Shown: piece by piece, positions 1-7,501 of the stretch
How the letters are laid out: each line of letters opens with the position of its first letter
Numbering within the stretch: position 1 is the stretch's first letter
Source of the DNA: Fuerstiella marisgermanici
Lineage (GTDB): Bacteria; Planctomycetota; Planctomycetia; Planctomycetales; Planctomycetaceae
DNA length: 64,000 bases
Assembly: GCF_001983935.1 (NCBI RefSeq)
Contig: NZ_CP017641.1
Coordinates: forward strand, 4,030,001 to 4,094,000
Reading direction: 5' to 3'
Notes under the pieces: model-generated
Seen by the model: only the letters and a program-made list of their open reading frames with translations
Told to the model about the DNA's origin: nothing
The model's database searches: none
Translations under genes and position numbers: made by a program

Positions 1-2
1 AC

Positions 3-638
3 GCTCCCATCAGCACGAACCAAAAGAATCCCGTCCAAGGCTTTCGAGGCATGCTTGTGGGCCGCCTGGTGAAGAAGGATGTCGAGCGTGGAACATTCAC
101 CATCACAGTTGACGCTGTTCCCCGTGTCTGGAAGAACAATCAATCGCGGGCACCAAAATCACTCGTCGGAAAAAACGTCGATGCAGCAGGAGTTCCTCCT
201 CAGCTGCTGGACGCTTTGGTGGTGACTCGGATTGGCGAGACCGTTCAGTTTGGAGCATTGCACGATGGCGGAGATAGCCTGAGAGTGGGCGAAGTGCTTC
301 GAAAAGTTGCTCCTGTCGAGAAAGGGGATTATCCCGAACTCCCCGACGATTTCCGCGGGTTCAGTGGAGTCTTGCAAGCGAAAGTCGTCAGGAAGGACGA
401 GCAACTTTGGGAACTGACAGCTGAAGTAACAGACGTTGTGAAGGCATTCGACAAAGATCGGTCACGAAATGCCGAGAGCGTCGTCGGCAAGCAGGTTATG
501 TTGAGCGGATTTTGGAACAAGAAGGACGCCTATCACAGCATCTCGGTTGGCGACAAAATCCAAGTCGGTGTTGAGCATCCGCAACGACTCGGCGACCAAT
601 TAAGCGTCATTGAGGGTGTCCGTAAGCTCGACGAATAA
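3..638 (+). CDS. Partial hypothetical protein with an internal domain duplication
   Basis: The frame is open to the left edge, so the true start lies outside the window; the first internal ATG is at 51. The protein consists of two homologous halves. One begins GFRGMLVGRLVKKD and the other GFSGVLQAKVVRKD, and each is followed by a positively charged stretch and a (S/V)VGK(N/Q)V motif (SLVGKNV and SVVGKQV). This is an ancient tandem duplication of a small beta-rich module. I recognise the pattern from planctomycete hypothetical proteins but know no function. It ends 48 bases before the DUF1549 gene and may be co-transcribed with it. Confidence 0.7.
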   Translation, partial: APISTNQKNPVQGFRGMLVGRLVKKDVERGTFTITVDAVPRVWKNNQSRAPKSLVGKNVDAAGVPPQLLDALVVTRIGETVQFGALHDGGDSLRVGEVLRKVAPVEKGDYPELPDDFRGFSGVLQAKVVRKDEQLWELTAEVTDVVKAFDKDRSRNAESVVGKQVMLSGFWNKKDAYHSISVGDKIQVGVEHPQRLGDQLSVIEGVRKLDE

Positions 639-686
639 CTTCGTCAAGAGTTTTGTTTTCTCCTTGCTTAGAACGCTCCACGGGAA

Positions 687-3137
687 ATGTACATGCATCG
701 ATCCGCTATCGCATCTCGATTCGTCGGCCGGTGCCGCCCGTTTTTTGCTCTGTGCCTGTTCGCACTCTGTGGGACATGGCTCTGGGGAGCCGAAACGCTG
801 CCGCCCGCCAACCAGCGCTACGAGACGGAGGGGACATCAGAAATTCCAGACTTTCAGCGGCACGTTGTACCGCTATTGGGACGACTGGGATGCAATGGCC
901 GCAACTGTCATGGGTCGTTTCAAGGACGCGGAGACTTTCGCCTGTCGCTGTTCGGTTACGACTTCAAAATGGACCACCAGGGTCTGCTCGGGAGAGCAAC
1001 CGCCGCGGAAGGTCAGCGGATCGATCGTCGGAACCCTTCGAATAGTCTCATTCTCAAGAAGCCCACGATCGAGATCGACCACGAAGGAGGCGAACGATTT
1101 GCCCGCGGCTCGTGGGAGTATCAGTTGCTTCATCGCTGGATCGAAACGGGTGCAGAGAAGCTGAAGCAGCCTCAGGAGCTGGACCGGCTGGAATTGTTTC
1201 CAAACGAAATCCTGTTTCGAAACGGAAGCGAATCCGCTCAACTCCAAGTCATCGCGATATGGACGAATGGTGATCGGGAAGACGTCACTCCGCTATGCCG
1301 ATTTCGCGCGAATGATGACTCTGTCGCGATGGTCGATCAAGATGGAGTGGTGAGCTGCACCGGTTCGGGCGATACGCACATCATCGCGTTTTACGATAAC
1401 GGTATCGGTTCGGTGCCGGTGATTCGTCCCACGTCATCCAGGGAATACGAGCCCATCGAAATCGAGGAGACTATCGCGTCCATCGATCGGTTTGTCGCTG
1501 CGAAGCTCAATAAGCTCCACATCATGCCGTCGCCGCAGTGTAGCGATGCCGAATTCCTTCGTCGGGTAAGCATCGATCTGACGGGCACGCTTCCGCCTCC
1601 CCAAGAAGTTCGAGAGTTTCTCAGCGATCCACGCAAGGACAAGAGAACTCTCAAGATCAACGAGCTGCTCGATCGTCCCGCCTATGCCGCTTGGTGGACG
1701 AACAAACTGTGCGATTACACCGGTTGTAATCCACGGCAGCAGGCAGAACTTGGCCAGGAACTTTCAGTCCAATGGTACATGTGGATCGTCGCTCGCTTAA
1801 AAGAGAACGTCCCCTACGACGAAATTGTGCGAAGGATCGTGCTGGCTCAAGGCCGGAGTTCCGGACAATCGTTTGCGGATTACACGAGGGAAACTTCATC
1901 CTATTTTCAGAAAGATTACGAAACGGATTTTGCAGACCGGCAGACAATGCCACACTACTGGACTCGCCGGAGCATGGAGGAACCGCAGCGGGCAGCCGAA
2001 GCCTTTGCTCACAATTTTCTAGGCGTCCGTCTCCAATGTGCCCAATGCCACAAGCATCCATTTGCTCAATGGACGCAGAAAGATTACCGCGACTTCAGTC
2101 GCTTTTTTGAGACGGTCAAGTTCGGTGTCAAACCTGACGATCTCGCGCAGTACCGGGACCTTGCGAAACGCGTCGGAATGAATGTCCGCAGTGACGATGG
2201 TTCCCCGGTTCGCAACGATGCCGTCAGAAGGCTTGAAAACGGCACGGTGTATCCTTGGCGGGAACTCTATATCAAAGATCGTGGCCGAACCGAACAAGTC
2301 AATTTGTTGCGAAGCGGTTCGGTCTCACTCGGAGGACAAGACGATCCCCGCCAGCCGATCATGGCCTGGATGAGTGATCCAGAGAATCCCTGGTTTGCAA
2401 AGGCTTTCGTCAACCGCGTCTGGTCATCTTATTTCCACCAGGGAATCGTCGATCCGCCTGACGATTTAAATCCAGCTAACCCGCCTTCGCATCCTAAATT
2501 ACTCGACTCTCTGACAAAGCGATTTGTCGAGAACCAGTATGACATGAAATGGCTGCACCGGGAAATCGTATCCAGCGAGACGTACCAACGAAGCTGTAAG
2601 CCGAGTCACAATAATCACAATGACCGAAAAAACTTTAGCCGCGCAATTCCAAGACGAATGCCGGCGGAAGTGGTTTACGACAGCGTCAAACAGATTGTTG
2701 CCGCCAGTGATCAGGAAGAGGAAGTACGCACCGATCTCACTCGGCGGGCCTCCGGACATCTCTCCATGCGGCTGGCAGGGACCTATGCGATGCAGATCTT
2801 TGGGAAACCCGAGCGAGCGGTGAATTGCGATTGCGAACGGAACAATCACCCCACATTGCTACAAGCGGTCTTCCTGCAAAACGATCCGATCATCGAACAG
2901 CGAATCGAAAGCAGTGGTTGGTTAGCCGAAATCACAGCAGCTGAATCCGCCAATGAGGCCATCCCAATGCGCGAGCTGGTTGAAGAAGCGTGGTTACGAG
3001 CACTTTGCCGCTTGCCCAACAAGATTGAGATCGAGCGAAGCCTGTCGCATCTGGGCGAAGCGGAATCCGTGAGCGGTGGAATGCAGGATTTGTTGTGGGC
3101 GCTAATCAATACCAAAGAGTTTCTGCTCATTAAGTAG
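687..3137 (+). CDS. DUF1549/DUF1553 protein with cytochrome-like N-terminus and Ig-like domain
   Basis: An 816-residue exported protein of the large planctomycete DUF1549/DUF1553 family. A hydrophobic signal segment covers about residues 15-33. It is followed by a cytochrome-c-like segment with CNGRNCH (CX4CH, usual for this family), a bacterial Ig-like domain at about 170-255, DUF1549 from about 264 (SIDRFVAAKLNKL), a second CAQCH motif near 450, and DUF1553 from about 550 (NPWFAKAFVNRVW). The family's biochemical role is not firmly established; it is nearly always paired with a DUF1501 gene, as here (next gene 28 bases downstream), and is often linked to sulfatase and polysaccharide-degradation loci. 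ATG codons at 687 and 693 are both possible starts. Confidence 0.93.
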   Translation: MYMHRSAIASRFVGRCRPFFALCLFALCGTWLWGAETLPPANQRYETEGTSEIPDFQRHVVPLLGRLGCNGRNCHGSFQGRGDFRLSLFGYDFKMDHQGLLGRATAAEGQRIDRRNPSNSLILKKPTIEIDHEGGERFARGSWEYQLLHRWIETGAEKLKQPQELDRLELFPNEILFRNGSESAQLQVIAIWTNGDREDVTPLCRFRANDDSVAMVDQDGVVSCTGSGDTHIIAFYDNGIGSVPVIRPTSSREYEPIEIEETIASIDRFVAAKLNKLHIMPSPQCSDAEFLRRVSIDLTGTLPPPQEVREFLSDPRKDKRTLKINELLDRPAYAAWWTNKLCDYTGCNPRQQAELGQELSVQWYMWIVARLKENVPYDEIVRRIVLAQGRSSGQSFADYTRETSSYFQKDYETDFADRQTMPHYWTRRSMEEPQRAAEAFAHNFLGVRLQCAQCHKHPFAQWTQKDYRDFSRFFETVKFGVKPDDLAQYRDLAKRVGMNVRSDDGSPVRNDAVRRLENGTVYPWRELYIKDRGRTEQVNLLRSGSVSLGGQDDPRQPIMAWMSDPENPWFAKAFVNRVWSSYFHQGIVDPPDDLNPANPPSHPKLLDSLTKRFVENQYDMKWLHREIVSSETYQRSCKPSHNNHNDRKNFSRAIPRRMPAEVVYDSVKQIVAASDQEEEVRTDLTRRASGHLSMRLAGTYAMQIFGKPERAVNCDCERNNHPTLLQAVFLQNDPIIEQRIESSGWLAEITAAESANEAIPMRELVEEAWLRALCRLPNKIEIERSLSHLGEAESVSGGMQDLLWALINTKEFLLIK

Positions 3138-3165
3138 CATTCAAGAGAACGAACGGGAGTTCACA

Positions 3166-4434
3166 ATGTCTGTTTCACGCCGCCGATTCTTACAGGTGGG
3201 TTCGCTGGGGGCGAGCTTGACACTCGGTGACTATTTAAGATTCGCCAGTGCTCAGGATCAGATCGATGAAGGCCGTTCAGCGGTTCTGGTGTTTTTGGGC
3301 GGCGGCCCGTCGCATCAAGACACATTCGACATGAAGCCCAACGCACCGGTCGAATATCGAGGACAATTTCAACCGATTCGAACATCGGTCCCCGGTGTCG
3401 AGATCTGTGAGCATTTGCCCCAACTCGCTCGCCGTGCGGATCGGTATGCGGTCATTCGGGGAATTTCACATAGCCTTGCGGATCACGGATTAGGGACGCG
3501 ATATCTGATGACGGGAAATCTGCCAACCCCGGTTGTCGATTACCCGATGTATGGATCCGTCGCCAGCAAAGAATTTCCCGCCGCAGCCGATCTCCCTTCA
3601 TTTGTTTCCATTGAACGACCGGTCGAAGGACCGGGATACCTTGGCGCCGAGTACGGTCCGCTCTCCACCGGGGAAAAGCCTCGTTACGGTCAGCCATTCC
3701 GTGTCCGAGGAATCACACTTGATGGAACGATGTCGTTGGATCGATATCGCAAACGACGCAAGCTGGTCGATGACATCGACACCGCTTTTGCAGAATTTGA
3801 AGGTCTCGATGATTCGGTCCGTAGCCTCGATCGCTTTTCCCAGCAGGCCTATCAGATTATCAGCTCGCCTAACGCCCGGTCCGCTTTTGATCTTTCGCTC
3901 GAATCGGATCGTGAAGTGGATCGATTCGGGCGTCATGAATTTGGACAAAGCATGCTTCTTACGACTCGCTTGATCGAAGCGGGAGTTCGCTTCGTCACCG
4001 TCCTTTTGGAAGGCTGGGATACGCACCAGGACAATTTCAATCAGTTGGGGCGCGATTTGCTGCCCAACCTCGACCAGTCGCTAACGGCGATGCTCGATCG
4101 GTTCGGCGAACAGGGACGGCTCGACTCGACCGCTATTCTTGTGACCGGGGAATTCGGCCGAACTCCCAAGGTCAATAAGAACGCTGGTCGCGATCATTGG
4201 TCACGGGCAATGTGTTCTCTGATGGCTGGCGGTAGTGTCCGCACCGGACAGGTCATTGGCGAAACCGACGACAAGGCAGCAGGCCCCGTCGGCCGGGGAT
4301 TTACCCCGGATGACTTGGCTGCCTCGTTCTTTCAAAACATCGGGATCGATCCCAAAACCGAATACCATGCCAACGTGGGACGGCCGATTACACTGGTCCG
4401 GAATGGATCGACGATCCCGGGTCTGTTCGCATAG
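3166..4434 (+). CDS. DUF1501 protein, Tat-exported, sulfatase/phosphatase-like fold
   Basis: A 422-residue member of the DUF1501 family, which belongs to the alkaline phosphatase/sulfatase-like superfamily. It starts with a twin-arginine leader (SRRRFLQVG, residues 4-12), so folded export by Tat is expected. Family landmarks are FLGGGPSHQDTFDMKP near residue 45, the GWDTHQDNF segment near 285, and VTGEFGRTPKVN followed by GRDHW near 325-345. The start is supported by a GGGAG-like site upstream of ATG 3166. It forms a two-gene unit with the DUF1549/1553 gene upstream; the pair probably acts in the periplasm on a shared but unknown substrate. Confidence 0.93.
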   Translation: MSVSRRRFLQVGSLGASLTLGDYLRFASAQDQIDEGRSAVLVFLGGGPSHQDTFDMKPNAPVEYRGQFQPIRTSVPGVEICEHLPQLARRADRYAVIRGISHSLADHGLGTRYLMTGNLPTPVVDYPMYGSVASKEFPAAADLPSFVSIERPVEGPGYLGAEYGPLSTGEKPRYGQPFRVRGITLDGTMSLDRYRKRRKLVDDIDTAFAEFEGLDDSVRSLDRFSQQAYQIISSPNARSAFDLSLESDREVDRFGRHEFGQSMLLTTRLIEAGVRFVTVLLEGWDTHQDNFNQLGRDLLPNLDQSLTAMLDRFGEQGRLDSTAILVTGEFGRTPKVNKNAGRDHWSRAMCSLMAGGSVRTGQVIGETDDKAAGPVGRGFTPDDLAASFFQNIGIDPKTEYHANVGRPITLVRNGSTIPGLFA

Positions 4435-4455
4435 TATGGAAATGTCATTCAAGCC

Positions 4456-5643
4456 ATGAAGAAGATCTACGCCGCCATCATCGTCACAAATTTCGTATGC
4501 TTCTCCGCTAGCGTTTTTGGCCAACGTCCGCACGTTCCGCGAATCGACAGTGTTGTGATGTCGGTCGAACAGCCACAGCAAAACGACCCGGCCGTCATCT
4601 GGTATGACAATTTCGATCTCTCCGGGCGACAGGAGCAATACCCTGAGAAGAGTGGCAAACTGTCGGAAAGCACCCGCTTTGGAAACACCGGCAAGTCGCT
4701 TGAGATTGCTTATCCTCGCGGAGGACGGGGGATTGGCGGAAGGAAGATTTTCTTTGGGGATTCTCCCACCCATCGCGGTCATCTCGTGCGCGCTGGAGAA
4801 TCATTCGACGATATCTACTGGCGAATTTATGTGAAGCATCCAACCGACTGGAAAGGTGGAGGTCCAGCCAAGTTATCGCGAGCAACAAGTCTGGTTCCGC
4901 CGGGATGGCGGCAAGCCATGATTGCCCACGTCTGGAGCAGTGGTGAAGCGTTGACGTTGGACCCAGCCAGTGGCGTAAAGAACGGCAAGGTGGTCACGAC
5001 TCGTTACAACGATTTCCCAAACCTGAAATGGCTGGGAAACAATCCGGCATCAGAATTCAAACTTCATGGCAGTGATGGTGTTGGCTGGTGGGTCTGCGTC
5101 GAAGCGAGGGCCAAGCTGAATACTCCCGGTCAAAAAGACGGCGTGAACCAACTCTGGATCGATGGCCAACTGGAGGCAGAGCGGCTCAATCTCGATTGGC
5201 GAGGAACTTTTGAGGACCGAGGCATCAATGCGGTCTTTCTTGAAGCCTATTGGAATCAAGGATCTCCTGTGAATCAGTCTCGCTGGCTGGACAACTTCGT
5301 TGTTTCCACAGAGCCAATTGGCCCTGTTCGCTGTCCACTCAATCCAACGATCCTAAAAACACCCTATCAAGGCCCCGGCCAGCAGCAGTCATGGCAGGTA
5401 GAAATCGCAATCAAGGACTCGTTGGAGAAAGTCGTCTGGCGATCTGACTCGCTCGATATGACCGACCAGGTGACAGTCAGCTCGGAAAATGGAGGATTCA
5501 TAAGCCGAGGTCCTGAAATAGATTCGCTGAAAGAAGATACGTCCTACATGATCAGAGTTCGCCAGCAGAGCGACAACGAAACATGGTCTGCCTGGAGCGA
5601 CTGGCATCAAGCGTTCCGGACAATACGTAAACGTCCAATGTAG
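4456..5643 (+). CDS. Secreted lectin/polysaccharide-lyase-like protein with C-terminal fibronectin-like domain
   Basis: A 395-residue secreted protein. Residues 1-22 are a Sec signal peptide (MKKIYAAIIVTNFVCF, then an SVFGQ cleavage region). The middle part (about 45-285) alternates aromatic beta strands (DDIYWRIYVKHPTDW, GVGWWVCVEARAKL, NQLWIDGQLEAE, SRWLDNFVVS) in a way typical of concanavalin-like jelly rolls, such as those of polysaccharide lyases. The last 100 residues resemble a fibronectin type III module (WSAWSDWHQAFRT). The fold assignment is inference from pattern; no catalytic residues can be named. It follows the DUF1501 gene by 21 bases, so one operon is likely. Confidence 0.7.
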   Translation: MKKIYAAIIVTNFVCFSASVFGQRPHVPRIDSVVMSVEQPQQNDPAVIWYDNFDLSGRQEQYPEKSGKLSESTRFGNTGKSLEIAYPRGGRGIGGRKIFFGDSPTHRGHLVRAGESFDDIYWRIYVKHPTDWKGGGPAKLSRATSLVPPGWRQAMIAHVWSSGEALTLDPASGVKNGKVVTTRYNDFPNLKWLGNNPASEFKLHGSDGVGWWVCVEARAKLNTPGQKDGVNQLWIDGQLEAERLNLDWRGTFEDRGINAVFLEAYWNQGSPVNQSRWLDNFVVSTEPIGPVRCPLNPTILKTPYQGPGQQQSWQVEIAIKDSLEKVVWRSDSLDMTDQVTVSSENGGFISRGPEIDSLKEDTSYMIRVRQQSDNETWSAWSDWHQAFRTIRKRPM

Positions 5644-5729
5644 CTGATTTTCGGGTCGAAGCCGACGTTTTTGGTCGTTTCTTCAGGTCATTCATCCCGA
5701 GGAATGAATGCAATTACATCCTGCGCAGA

Positions 5730-5879
5730 TTGCTTTTTCGATTGGGCCAACTGTTGATTGTTACCTCAACAGTTCTGGCAGGTTGCAACGAAGCGTCCGG
5801 TCAAGTATCGCAACGTGAAGAAAAAAGAGGCGACGACACGCGGACGGGTATTCCGTCACATCGTCGTGCGAGTGGATAG
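5730..5879 (+). CDS. Possible small lipoprotein (49 residues, TTG start)
   Basis: A short frame reads MLFRLGQLLIVTSTVLAGCN and then a charged tail ending RRASG. The hydrophobic stretch ending in LAGC is a textbook lipobox, with two Arg residues just upstream of the hydrophobic run. There is no ATG in the frame; TTG at 5730 is the best start and no strong ribosome site is seen. It could be a real entericidin-like small lipoprotein or the remains of a longer gene. Confidence 0.3.
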   Translation: MLFRLGQLLIVTSTVLAGCNEASGQVSQREEKRGDDTRTGIPSHRRASG

Positions 5880-6153
5880 CTTTAGTATTCTGTACCACCG
5901 CCTATGACGGTTTTGATTGGGAGATTTTCCAGAGGGACCTCGCGCGAGCTCCGTCCGCCGTTGCCTCTGTCTTGAGCACCGATTGGAATTTACGGATGTA
6001 CTGTGTGTTGCGTTCTGGGATCGTCAGGTGGCAAGTAGGTCTTCATTGATCGAAGCGTCCAAGTAATTATTGGGTGGAATCCGTTGCGGTTTGGATGAGC
6101 GATCACATCCAGAGTTGAGTTGAGACCCGAACCAGATTCCTCGTTGCTTGAGT
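5880..6153. other. Intergenic region, nothing recognised
   Basis: No convincing coding frame or RNA gene was found. The region leads into the tRNA-end-like repeat that starts near 6154. Confidence 0.5.
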
Positions 6154-6240
6154 GACAACGACAAAACCCTCAGCCACGAAACAGTTTGCGAACGAGGTAT
6201 GACGGTTCGGATTGTGATCCGGTTTTTGGAAGCTCCCCGA
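6154..6240 (-). repeat. Diverged copy A of a tRNA 3'-end/terminator-like repeat
   Basis: Matches the block at 13324-13411 in the same orientation. It shares GACAACGAC, AAACCCTC-GCCAC, a GTT-containing middle, GGTTCG and the 3' block GGAAGCTCCCCGA. In this copy the hairpin arms are degraded. On the minus strand the CTCCCCGA block resembles a tRNA acceptor end. The copy is damaged, so it is interpreted by comparison with copy B. Confidence 0.5.
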
Positions 6241-6321
6241 GGCGGTCTCAATCCGAACCGGGGTTTCGTAGAGCTAGGTACCTTTCGTACCAAGAGGTTA
6301 CGTCGATTACCTACGATCGAA

Positions 6322-6534
6322 ATGTTCAAGTGGAACTCAATTTCGGACCAAATTGGGGCAAAATTGGAGTCGGCAAAGCCTAAGCGGGATCGCATGCGTT
6401 TGGCTCGATATTACCAGTCGTTGCTCGACCATGGCGAAGTCAAAACGAGGGCTGAACTGGCCCGCCATTTGGGAGTCAGTCGGGCTCGAGTGACGCAAGT
6501 ACTGCGACGGTTGGAGGAGCCGAAGGCTGGGTGA
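6322..6534 (+). CDS. Small helix-turn-helix protein
   Basis: The C-terminal half reads RAELARHLGVSRARVTQVLRR, a clear helix-turn-helix of the kind found alone or at the end of recombinase-type genes in planctomycetes. I start it at ATG 6322 (MFKWNSISDQIGAK), giving 70 residues; the longer in-frame extension to 6148 runs through the tRNA-end-like repeat and is unlikely to be coding. It may be a free-standing DNA-binding protein or the remnant of a larger mobile-element gene. Confidence 0.55.
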   Translation: MFKWNSISDQIGAKLESAKPKRDRMRLARYYQSLLDHGEVKTRAELARHLGVSRARVTQVLRRLEEPKAG

Positions 6535-6716
6535 ATCTGGTGTGCGAGTCCAGAGCGCTACTTGATGTAGACCAGTCAGCGTAGATCCCGATTGAGAGCC
6601 AGTTTAGCGCGTCCAGATCGACAGATTTGTCGAGACGAGCGTTGTATCTCGGTCGCCGTTTGGCGCGACAGACTGTGGAGTGGATAATCGAACGTCACAC
6701 TCAAGATCCAACTGCC

Positions 6717-7313
6717 ATGAATGAAGCAACGTCAATTAGTCTCTTAGGGCGCGCGACTGACCCTGCGGATTCCGACTCGTGGGATCGGCTGGCAGAGTTG
6801 TACGCACCTTTGATGCAGCGCTGGCTAAGGCAGTACGACGTCCAGCCAGCTGACGCTGACGACCTGATACAAGAAGTGCTTGCGGTCCTTATGCAGGAGC
6901 TTCCGCAGTTCGACCACAATCAGCAAACCGGTGCGTTTCGCAATTGGCTTCGTAAGATCCTGGTCAATCGGCTGCGGAATCTCTGGCGGTCACGGAAATA
7001 CGAGCCGCAGGCAAGAGGTACGAGCAGTCTGCTCGATCAGCTGCATCAGCTTGAAGACGACAAGAGCGAAGTCAGTCGAATTTGGAATGCTGACCATGAT
7101 CAGCATGTCCTCTCCCAATTGATGGAAGCTGTCCGTTCAAGGTTTCAAGATAAGACGTGGGAAGCGTTTCGTCGGCAGATGTTCGATGGCCAGCGAGCGG
7201 ATGCTGTTGCGGCCGAACTGAACATGCCGATCAGCTCGGTTTATGTCGCCAGGAGTCGCGTTCTCAGCACGTTGCGACGAGAAGCAGAAGGCCTCGTCGA
7301 TTCAATCGGGTAG
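6717..7313 (+). CDS. ECF-family RNA polymerase sigma factor
   Basis: A 198-residue sigma-70 family protein of the extracytoplasmic-function type. The N-terminus (MNEATSISLLGRATDPADSD) and the region-2 segment (WDRLAELYAPLMQRWLR, DADDLIQEVLAVLMQELPQF, FRNWLRKILVNRLRN) are typical of the planctomycete groups linked to Ser/Thr kinases. Region 4 ends in ADAVAAELNMPISSVYVARSRVL. A longer frame begins at TTG 6627, but the ATG at 6717 matches the usual start. The kinase gene that follows has a zinc anti-sigma-like N-terminus, so the kinase probably binds or controls this sigma factor. Confidence 0.93.
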   Translation: MNEATSISLLGRATDPADSDSWDRLAELYAPLMQRWLRQYDVQPADADDLIQEVLAVLMQELPQFDHNQQTGAFRNWLRKILVNRLRNLWRSRKYEPQARGTSSLLDQLHQLEDDKSEVSRIWNADHDQHVLSQLMEAVRSRFQDKTWEAFRRQMFDGQRADAVAAELNMPISSVYVARSRVLSTLRREAEGLVDSIG

Positions 7314-7501
7314 GCGGTCCCGCCGAAAAAATTGCCTGCCACCTGGTGCCGCCGATTTGCGCGAATCGAGCCGCCTGGCCGCATTTGTCGCTACTCAAAT
7401 CGCTATTCTTATAGATGTTGCGACTTTTTCTGTCGCAGGTGTAAGAAACCGCGATCTCGTGCTCTCTATCTCCAGACGACGAAATCGCGAGGAGAGATCC
7501 A

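Noticed and set aside
610-1164. 184-codon frame overlapping the DUF1549 gene start
   Set aside because: Different frame of a clearly identified gene; low-complexity Arg/Ser composition typical of shadow frames.
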